DNA of 64,000 nt from Candidatus Zixiibacteriota bacterium (GTDB taxonomy: Bacteria > Zixibacteria > MSB-5A5 > GN15 > FEB-12): positions 293,260-357,259 of the forward strand of contig JBFLZR010000003.1 of the NCBI GenBank assembly GCA_040756055.1. The letters are read 5' to 3'. This document shows, in pieces, positions 57,606 to 64,000 of this stretch. The notes beneath the pieces were generated by a model. That model ran no database searches. It saw nothing but the letters and a program-made list of their open reading frames with translations, and was not told the origin of the DNA. Made by a program: the position numbers and the translations under genes. Each line of letters begins with the position of its first letter. The first letter of the stretch is position 1.

Positions 57606-59309
57606 ATGACGGTGATATCGCGATCGCTTCTGAAAAGACTATCAGGTTGGTGCCTGATCGTCTTTCTTTATTTTCATTTCATCGCCGGTTGCAGGGATAT
57701 TGGACAGGAGCTTGACCGGTATCTGGCCGGGGCTCATGATTTGTGGAATTTTGACGGGGCTGTATCGGTTAGCAGGGATGGTCGCATTCTTTACAGCCGA
57801 GCTTTTGGTTTGGCGAATCAGGCCATGAATGAAGCGAATACGCCTGAAACGAAGTTCTTCATAGGCTCCATAAGCAAGCAATTCACAGCTGCCGCCATTA
57901 TGATACTTCACCAGGATGGTCTTTTGGATATTGACCAGCCTATTTCAGCATATTTGCCGTCGTATCCCTCCGAGTCAGGAAAGAAAATAACAGTACGTCA
58001 TCTTCTTAGCCATACCTCGGGGATACCGAATTTTACGGACGATATCGAGATACTGCTTCAGCGCACAGAGCCGGTGTCACCGGACGAGTTAATCGCGCGC
58101 TTTTCATCGCGAGCGCTGGAGTTTGAGCCGGGCACGAGATTCAAGTACAGCAATTCAGGATATGTTTTGCTCGGAAGGATCATTGAAGCTGTGTCGGGAC
58201 AGTCATACGAGGCGTTTCTCCACAAGAAAATTTTCAAGCCGGCGGGGATGCTCAATACGGGATATGGCAGACGGGAGGCGGCCGTGCCGAACCGAGCCGA
58301 TGGATATACCGTTGGAGACAAGGAAGTAATCGTGGAAGCGTTGCGGGTTGAATACTCGATGTTGTATTCATCAGGCGCTCTGTACTCTACTGTCGGCGAT
58401 ATGGCGAAATGGGACAGCATTTTGTATGCCGGTTCAATCCTGACCCAGGAATCCATCGATGAAATGACCAGACCTGGCTGCGGGGGGTATGGATTTGGAT
58501 GGTTTGTGGAAGAAAGATTCGGTCGACGGCATGTTTTTCACGGCGGATTCATGGATGGTTTTAACGCGACGTTTGAGCGCTGGCCCGATGACCGGCTGTG
58601 CGTAATAGTGTTCAGTAATGAAGACGAAGCTCCGGTGAAGAAAATGGCGCGGGGTGTGGCGGCTATCATCTTTGGCCGGGAATATGTTCGGCCCGTATCC
58701 AAAAAGCCGTCGAGCGTTGACCCCGACCTTCTTGTGCAGTACGAGGGAGTTTATGAAATGATCAACGGGACATACCGGTTTGTCACGCGTGAGGGAGACA
58801 CCCTGTACACCCACATGCAGGGCGAACCCAGACGTACTTTGCTTGCCCAGGGTGTGGACACATTCTTTTTCGCGTCGGATAACACCAAAACAATAACCTT
58901 CTCGCGCGTCAATGGTTCATCGGTCACGGGCCTGGAGATTGTTGATGACGGGTATCTCATCTCGACGCAGAAGCTGTCGGGCGGTGAGGCGGACGAAATA
59001 CTCATAGATCGGGATGTCGTGGCTGTCGATCCCTTTATCTTGAAAAGATACGAAGGCACGTATGAGATTCAAACCGAGTTCGGTAGGAGGTCGGCGGCGC
59101 TTCTGGTCGAAGTGGTTGCTTGTGGCGATCATCTTGTAGTCACGTTGCACGATGGAGCTGCGGTAGAGATTTTCCCCGGTTCGCACACTCGATTCTTCCA
59201 CATGGAAGCCGACTTCGTCTGTAATTTCATCGTTGATGCGGGTGCGAATGTGGTTGGTTGTTCGATCAATATGGCCGGTAATGTTGTCAATGCGGTGAAA
59301 GTGCGTTGA
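57606..59309 (+). CDS. Beta-lactamase-fold serine hydrolase lipoprotein (class C-like/esterase family)
   Basis: This 567-residue lipoprotein (lipobox IAGC, Cys29) has a serine hydrolase of the beta-lactamase/penicillin-binding fold. SISK carries the nucleophile (Ser88, Lys91), YSN is at 181-183 and HGG at 312-314 stands where beta-lactamases have KTG. Such proteins include peptidases, esterases and D-amino-acid hydrolases; the reaction is not predictable. Residues about 375-567 form two similar beta-rich repeats (VQYEGVYEMINGTYRF ... and LKRYEGTYEIQTEFGRR ...), as in DUF3471-like tails. It ends shortly before a terminator shared with the convergent RND operon. Confidence 0.85.
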   Translation: MTVISRSLLKRLSGWCLIVFLYFHFIAGCRDIGQELDRYLAGAHDLWNFDGAVSVSRDGRILYSRAFGLANQAMNEANTPETKFFIGSISKQFTAAAIMILHQDGLLDIDQPISAYLPSYPSESGKKITVRHLLSHTSGIPNFTDDIEILLQRTEPVSPDELIARFSSRALEFEPGTRFKYSNSGYVLLGRIIEAVSGQSYEAFLHKKIFKPAGMLNTGYGRREAAVPNRADGYTVGDKEVIVEALRVEYSMLYSSGALYSTVGDMAKWDSILYAGSILTQESIDEMTRPGCGGYGFGWFVEERFGRRHVFHGGFMDGFNATFERWPDDRLCVIVFSNEDEAPVKKMARGVAAIIFGREYVRPVSKKPSSVDPDLLVQYEGVYEMINGTYRFVTREGDTLYTHMQGEPRRTLLAQGVDTFFFASDNTKTITFSRVNGSSVTGLEIVDDGYLISTQKLSGGEADEILIDRDVVAVDPFILKRYEGTYEIQTEFGRRSAALLVEVVACGDHLVVTLHDGAAVEIFPGSHTRFFHMEADFVCNFIVDAGANVVGCSINMAGNVVNAVKVR

Positions 59310-59339
59310 AGTTGTGTTGGCAAGCCGCGCCGATTTAGA

Positions 59340-59374
59340 AACAGAAAGCCCCCGGAGATTAATTTCAGGGGGCT
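59340..59374 (-). terminator. Terminator of the RND efflux operon
   Basis: A 7-bp stem AGCCCCC/GGGGGCT (59347-59353 with 59368-59374) is followed on the minus strand by TTCTGTTTC, and lies 20 bp past the permease stop. It might also stop the convergent hydrolase transcript. Confidence 0.6.
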
Positions 59375-59395
59375 ATATCAACAATTATCGAGCTA

Positions 59396-62300
59396 TCAGA
59401 GGTCGAGGCCGGGTGTAGTGCTGACTGCCTGTTCGCTAAGTCTGAAGAAGCTGCGGACTTTGACCACGAGTTCGATAGCGAGTGAGAACACCAGCGGCGT
59501 CAGCACCAGCGTAATCACGGTCGAAACGGCCAGACCGCCGACCACCACCGCGCCAAGCCCCCGATACAATTCCGAGCCGGCGCCCGGCATGATTATTAGC
59601 GGCAGCATACCGAGGGCCGATGTGGCGGTAGACATGAATATCGGGCGGACACGGACCCTGACAGATTCTTTGACCGCCGAGCGCGGGTCCAAACCTTCTC
59701 TCATGAGATTCAGAGCCTGATAGACGATGAGGATCGAGTTGTTGATGACTGTGCCCACCAGAATCACGAATCCCAGCATGGTCAGGATGTCGAGTTGCTG
59801 GCCGCTGTCGAATATCTGTACTATGTCCAGGCCGAGTACGCCGCCAAAAGTGGCCAGAGGCACTGTCAGCAGCACTACCAGAGGGTAGGTGAACGACTGG
59901 AACAGAGCTGCCAAAAGCAGGTAGGTCAGGATGACGGCGATATGGAAATCTGTAGTCAATTCGCGTCGAAGTTTGGTGAGGTCGTCGGCGGTGCCGGAAA
60001 GGTTGATATCATACAGTCCGCCGACCTGACCCTGCTGGCGCAAGGGTTTAACGATTTCGTTATCGATGGTCGTCATGGCTTTTTCGAGCGCTAAGTTATC
60101 AGGCAAGACGGTCTCGATAGAGACCACGCGCTGACGTTCGATGTGGTTGATCTGAACCGGTCCCTGTTGGAGACTTACGTTACCTACGTCTCCGACGGTG
60201 ATAATCCTGCCGGAGCTTGTCGCCATGGGGAGTAAAGCTATGTCCTGAGTATGTTGCGCCCACTCATCGCGACCCTTAATCAACAGATCGAGCTCGCGTC
60301 CGTTGTGAAAATACTCGCTGACGATGGCACCGTCGACGATAGCATTGATGGCCTGGCCAATCTCGGTGGCGGTCATGGCTACATCGGCGGCGCGGATACG
60401 GTCGGGGGTGACGCGGATCTCAGGATTACCGAGATCGAGCCCCGGAATAGGTCGGGAGTTGGAGCCGAGCAACACCTGACCGGTTTTTGCGAAAACCTGT
60501 CCGGCTATGGCGAGGACCTCAGGCAGTTCCGGTCCGGTAACATCTATTCGTACGGATCTGGTCCCGGCGAAACCTCCGCCAAACAACGATGCCTGGCTGG
60601 CGAAACCAATAGCCCCGGGAATCGAGAACAGGGCCCGATTGGCGACAGGCACCAGTTCTCTGGCCCGCTCTTCATCGCGCGCCCGTAATCCCATAAAGGC
60701 CTGATTGGGAAAGGCGACATAGAAGAAATTATCAATCCCGCCTCCCGGCATGGAAGCGGCGCTGTCGCCGGTGGCTTCCCACAACGGTCGTATTTGCGAT
60801 TCTATCGACTCTCCGGCGCGAATCATTTCATCGAGATTATAGCCGGGGGGAGGCAGCATGAAGCCGAAGACCAAATTTCGGTTGCCGTTGGGGAGATATT
60901 CGGCGTCCGGTAACAGCAGCCACGTAAGACCCATTGACAGGAAAACGATGCCAACTATGGTGCCGACGCGTCGGGTTGTACGGGCGTTGACATAGTCGAC
61001 GAAGGCGGCAATTTTGGCGGCGAAGCGATTCAGGAAGGTTTTGCTTTCGTCGGCGCCGGTTTTGTTCTCAGGAACTCTGAGAACGCGTGAAGAAAGGGTC
61101 GGGATGACTGTGATTGACACAATCAGAGAGATAACGATAGCGCTTGATATGGCTATGGCTATATCCTGAAAGAGCTGGCCCGCCTGCTCCTGGACGAACA
61201 TGATCGGAAGGAAAACCGCTATCGTGGTGACGGTCGAGGCCAGAAGGGCTCCCCAGACTTCCCGGGTTCCATCGGCGGCCGCCTGCCAGCGGTTTTTGCC
61301 CATCTGCATATGGCGATAAATGTTTTCGAGAACGACAATGGCGGAATCGACCACCATACCTACGGCAAAGGCCATACCCGCCAGAGATATGACGTTGATG
61401 GTACGTCCGAAAAGATACATGGCGAGGAAGGTGGTGATAATCGAAATCGGTATCGCCAGTGCGATTATAAGAATGGCGGAACGCGAACGAAGGAAGATGA
61501 ATAGCGTCAGGACGGCGAGAAACCCGCCCAGGTATATATTGGACAGGACAAGGTCGATGGCCGAATTGATATAGACTGTCTCGCGATAGACATTTTCAAT
61601 GTGCATGCCGCGCGGCTCCATGACCTCTTTGTTGAGAATGTCGATCTGTGTCATCAAGCCATCGAGGACATCCATAACATTGGCGCCGACCTGCCTCTGA
61701 GCGTTGAAAGCAATGGCGGCTGTTCCCATGTGACGTACCATGGCCTGCGGCTTCTGGTAAGTCAGCGAGACCTCGGCAATGTCGTGAACGTGAATAGAGA
61801 CACCGTTGCGGACCGCCACGACAGTGTTCTCGACGTCCTCTACCGATTCGAAACGGGCCATGGTGCGGACAACGTAACGGCGCTTACCTTCGCCGAAATC
61901 ACCGGCGGAGATGTCGCGGTTTTCGGAGCGTAAAGCGCCGGCAAGTTGATTGACTGTAACGCCGTTCGAAGCCAGAAGCGCCGGATCAAAGACCACGTGG
62001 AGTTCCTGCTCGAGACCTCCGAAGATGTTCACCGAGGATACTCCCTCGACTCTTTCCAGACGGGGTTTTACTACGTCCTCCACCATTGTCTGCGTGTGAG
62101 GGACATAAACGCCGGCGCTGTCGGGTTTTATTACGAACCAGGCGATAGCCCCCTCGAGCAGACCGGATGTTGTCACGACCGGACGTTCGGCGTTGGTAGG
62201 GTAGGATGGGACTTCGTTTAACTTGTTGGTGACTCTAACAACGGCGCCCGTCAGGTCGGTACCAACCGGAAATTCGAGGGTCACCTGTCCATAGCTATCT

Positions 62301-62554
62301 TGCGATTCGGAAGACATTTCGAGAACGCCTTCGACTGATTTCAGGTATTCTTCCTGTTTCTCGATGATTTCTTTTTCGATTTCGCCCGGCGACGCTCCCA
62401 CCCAGGTGGTGGTGACAGTGATGATGGGCCGTTCTATTTCCGGCGTCAACTGCACGGGTACTTTGTACAGGGCGATAAACCCGCCGATAAGGGCGATTAA
62501 TACGCCGACGATTACGGTTACCGGGAACTTAATTGATGATGTTATGAGGCTCAT
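59396..62554 (-). CDS. RND-family efflux pump permease (AcrB/MexF-like)
   Basis: This 1052-residue inner-membrane RND transporter has twelve helices and two large periplasmic loops. The proton-relay helix contains MAFAVGMVVDSAIVVLENIYRHM with its Asp. Porter-domain segments (TQTMVEDVVKPRLERVEGVSSVNIFGG, and LTVPLATFGGVLGLDI in the C-terminal half) are typical of the hydrophobe/amphiphile family. The N-terminal SLITSSIKFPVTVIVGVLIALIGG is normal. It exports drugs, lipids or metal complexes; the cargo is not predictable. It follows the membrane-fusion protein gene by 35 bp. No outer-membrane channel gene is seen in the window. Confidence 0.92.
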   Translation of the reverse strand: MSLITSSIKFPVTVIVGVLIALIGGFIALYKVPVQLTPEIERPIITVTTTWVGASPGEIEKEIIEKQEEYLKSVEGVLEMSSESQDSYGQVTLEFPVGTDLTGAVVRVTNKLNEVPSYPTNAERPVVTTSGLLEGAIAWFVIKPDSAGVYVPHTQTMVEDVVKPRLERVEGVSSVNIFGGLEQELHVVFDPALLASNGVTVNQLAGALRSENRDISAGDFGEGKRRYVVRTMARFESVEDVENTVVAVRNGVSIHVHDIAEVSLTYQKPQAMVRHMGTAAIAFNAQRQVGANVMDVLDGLMTQIDILNKEVMEPRGMHIENVYRETVYINSAIDLVLSNIYLGGFLAVLTLFIFLRSRSAILIIALAIPISIITTFLAMYLFGRTINVISLAGMAFAVGMVVDSAIVVLENIYRHMQMGKNRWQAAADGTREVWGALLASTVTTIAVFLPIMFVQEQAGQLFQDIAIAISSAIVISLIVSITVIPTLSSRVLRVPENKTGADESKTFLNRFAAKIAAFVDYVNARTTRRVGTIVGIVFLSMGLTWLLLPDAEYLPNGNRNLVFGFMLPPPGYNLDEMIRAGESIESQIRPLWEATGDSAASMPGGGIDNFFYVAFPNQAFMGLRARDEERARELVPVANRALFSIPGAIGFASQASLFGGGFAGTRSVRIDVTGPELPEVLAIAGQVFAKTGQVLLGSNSRPIPGLDLGNPEIRVTPDRIRAADVAMTATEIGQAINAIVDGAIVSEYFHNGRELDLLIKGRDEWAQHTQDIALLPMATSSGRIITVGDVGNVSLQQGPVQINHIERQRVVSIETVLPDNLALEKAMTTIDNEIVKPLRQQGQVGGLYDINLSGTADDLTKLRRELTTDFHIAVILTYLLLAALFQSFTYPLVVLLTVPLATFGGVLGLDIVQIFDSGQQLDILTMLGFVILVGTVINNSILIVYQALNLMREGLDPRSAVKESVRVRVRPIFMSTATSALGMLPLIIMPGAGSELYRGLGAVVVGGLAVSTVITLVLTPLVFSLAIELVVKVRSFFRLSEQAVSTTPGLDL

Positions 62555-62589
62555 ACGACTTTCTTCCTGTCTGGTTCTGACCGTATAGC

Positions 62590-63711
62590 TTAATTGGAAG
62601 CCGAGGCCTGCTTTGGCGTTTCCGGCTGTGACGCGCTTCCCGAGGGCTGTCCACCCGCGGTGTTGACGGGTGACCCCGGAAAGATACGCTCGTTTCCACG
62701 CACGATAACCGGCATTCCGGGAGTAAGTTGCTCGGCCACCACCGCGATCATCTGTCCATCGGTAGAGGTCGTAGCGACTGAAATCGGGACGGCCTTGCCG
62801 TCGTGGATAGTATATACGAGGGTCTGGTTGCCTTGCCTGACGATGGCATCCTTCGAGACCGCCAGGCCGGTAAATTTGGTGTCAAGTGACAAGGTGGCCC
62901 GGACCAGCATGCCGCCCCCGAGACTACCGCTGGTGTTGGAAACCTCGATTATAACCGGGAAAGTGTGGGTTTCTTCTACGGCACTCGGGGCAATCCCCGT
63001 CACCGTGCCCGACAGTTGATTAGTACCGCCGTTCTGACTGATGAAAACTGGGCTGCCGATCGCCAGTCGACCAAAGTACTTTTCCGGAAGGTCGACAGTT
63101 ACTCTGGCATGAGACAGGTCGGCCATTTCGAATACCGGCATTCCGGGGTTAACCCATTCGCCAATATTGACAAGCCGTCGGCCGGTGAAACCTTCGAACG
63201 GAGCGGATATAACAGCCTTTTTCAGGTCAAGTTCGAGCATCTTTTGCTCGGCTTCGAGCTGGCTATAGCGAGCCTGAAGTATGCCGGCCCAGGTTACGGC
63301 GCTGTCAAGGGCGGTGTTGCTGATGAGGGTCTGATCGTAAAGTTCTTGTGCTCGTCGCTTCTGAGATTCGGCAAGTTCGGCTTCGAGTCGCGTCTGCTCC
63401 GCCAGGGCGCGTTTCGAATCGAGCTCGTACCGGATTCTCTCAGCATCGACCGTCACCAGCGCGGCTCCCGCGCGGACCGGTACCCCTTCTTGAACGTTAA
63501 TAGCTTTAATTCGCCCGTAGACTTCAGATACTATCCGACTTTCTACGGAGGCCTCGGTTCGCCCGACAAGAGTTATCTGGTCGGTAAATTCCATTTGCTT
63601 GACTTCATCGGTGACTACCAACACCGGCGGCTGTCCCTGCGCCAGCGTGATGGAGCCGGACAACATCGTGACCAGCGCCGTTACGACAGAAACATAACGC
63701 ATAATTTTCAT
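62590..63711 (-). CDS. RND efflux periplasmic adaptor (membrane-fusion protein)
   Basis: This 373-residue adaptor has a signal peptide (MKIMRYVSVVTALVTMLSGSITLAQ) and a HlyD/AcrA-type core. A lipoyl-like barrel half (VGRTEASVESRIVSEVYGRIKAINVQEG) leads to a coiled-coil hairpin of about 85 residues (RALAEQTRLEAELAESQKRRAQELYDQTL). A second lipoyl half (KKAVISAPFEGFTGRRLVNIGEWV) and beta-barrel strands (TVDLPEKYFGRLAIG) follow. It bridges the permease to an outer-membrane channel. The start is ATG 63711; TTG 63720 in frame is possible but only three bases after the GAGGG. It precedes the permease gene in an operon. Confidence 0.9.
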   Translation of the reverse strand: MKIMRYVSVVTALVTMLSGSITLAQGQPPVLVVTDEVKQMEFTDQITLVGRTEASVESRIVSEVYGRIKAINVQEGVPVRAGAALVTVDAERIRYELDSKRALAEQTRLEAELAESQKRRAQELYDQTLISNTALDSAVTWAGILQARYSQLEAEQKMLELDLKKAVISAPFEGFTGRRLVNIGEWVNPGMPVFEMADLSHARVTVDLPEKYFGRLAIGSPVFISQNGGTNQLSGTVTGIAPSAVEETHTFPVIIEVSNTSGSLGGGMLVRATLSLDTKFTGLAVSKDAIVRQGNQTLVYTIHDGKAVPISVATTSTDGQMIAVVAEQLTPGMPVIVRGNERIFPGSPVNTAGGQPSGSASQPETPKQASASN

Positions 63712-63927
63712 GGATATCAATTTCCCTCTAAGTTAAGATTCGATAGTGTAATTTTAGCCCGCCCTTTGACTTTTACAATCGGTAGAACAAGATGGGGCGT
63801 CCGCGGTTCCCGTCAAAGATATTGAAACGTGAAAAAGTGGAGAATTAGAGTCCATTAGACGGCAGCGACTTAACTCGCGGCGGCCGGGATGCCGGGCGAA
63901 GAAAGTAGATGTGCTGTTTGGGCGGGG

Positions 63928-64000
63928 TTACTTGCGGAATTCCGTCGTTTCACCGATTACGGCGGCGCCGACCGCGTCGCCCCAGACATTGACGGTGGTG
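63928..64000 (-). CDS. Dicarboxylate/amino-acid:cation symporter, C-terminal end (partial)
   Basis: Only the last 24 or so codons are in the window. The minus strand reads TTVNVWGDAVGAAVIGETTEFRK and a TAA at 63928-63930. TxNVxGDxxxAxV is the C-terminal signature of the DAACS family (GltP/DctA). The rest of the gene lies beyond the right edge. Confidence 0.75.
   Translation of the reverse strand, partial: TTVNVWGDAVGAAVIGETTEFRK

Noticed and set aside
1-64000. CRISPR arrays, prophage or transposase genes
   Set aside because: No regularly spaced repeats and no phage structural, integrase or transposase protein were found. The palindrome at 27114 is the only mobile-element-like signal.

Overview
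The window looks like a chromosomal stretch from an uncultivated Gram-negative bacterium of the FCB superphylum. Candidate phylum Zixibacteria is my best guess. The reasons are inferential. Several secreted proteins end in a tail resembling type IX secretion (T9SS) sorting domains: a YPNP motif, a beta-sandwich with a SLDGDLV-type strand, then GLYYW and a short K/M-ending strand. Two others end in Cys-containing dockerin-like repeats with DPLDVTYFVN motifs. A TonB-dependent receptor and many lipoproteins indicate an outer membrane. No rRNA or ribosomal protein gene is present to settle taxonomy, and I see no phage, insertion sequence or CRISPR array.

Layout. 1-4.5 kb: the tail of a ferritin-like gene, then a four-gene plus-strand run (M20 dipeptidase, unusual SDR, two tandem EamA/DMT transporters). 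4.5-10.6 kb: mostly minus-strand housekeeping genes (ferritin-like protein, M29 aminopeptidase; pcm, DUF547 lipoprotein and galT as a likely operon), with a DUF72 protein and an orphan CheW on the plus strand. 10.7-13.3 kb: a GT-B-like glycosyltransferase and an MFS transporter. 13.3-26.8 kb: a tandem array of five large secreted paralogues of about 860 residues, all on the minus strand. This is the outstanding feature of the window. 27.2-33.5 kb: a secreted S8 protease with PKD, cohesin-like and dockerin-like modules, and a pair of M16 peptidases, one catalytically dead and fused to a LolA-like domain. 33.7-40 kb: glycogen phosphorylase, 6-phosphofructokinase, a beta-CASP metallo-beta-lactamase protein and a LOG-family protein. 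40-50 kb: a DUF5117-type metalloprotease, a small RelA-type zinc-finger/winged-helix protein, a DUF819 transporter, a TPR protein, a second (cytosolic) PIMT, an EVE-domain protein, tRNA-His and AceK. 50-59 kb: a 60-residue small protein with its own ribosome site and terminator, a beta-helix protein with a dockerin-like tail, a TonB receptor, a lipoprotein with FN3-like repeats and a beta-lactamase-fold lipoprotein. 59-64 kb: an RND efflux pair and the end of a dicarboxylate/amino-acid symporter.

How the genes may work together. Much of the coding capacity makes cell-surface or periplasmic proteins. Two different C-terminal tags are used: the T9SS-like tail on the five array proteins, and the dockerin-like tail on the protease and the beta-helix protein. 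This suggests two separate surface-attachment or export routes. The five-gene array falls into two subfamilies (three and two copies). Its 3' ends are conserved almost at nucleotide level between neighbours, consistent with repeated duplication and gene conversion. Two genes (DMT transporter 2 and the glycosyltransferase) appear to begin at ATT and ATA codons placed correctly behind strong Shine-Dalgarno sequences. Function assignments rest on reading motifs by eye; no database search was run.
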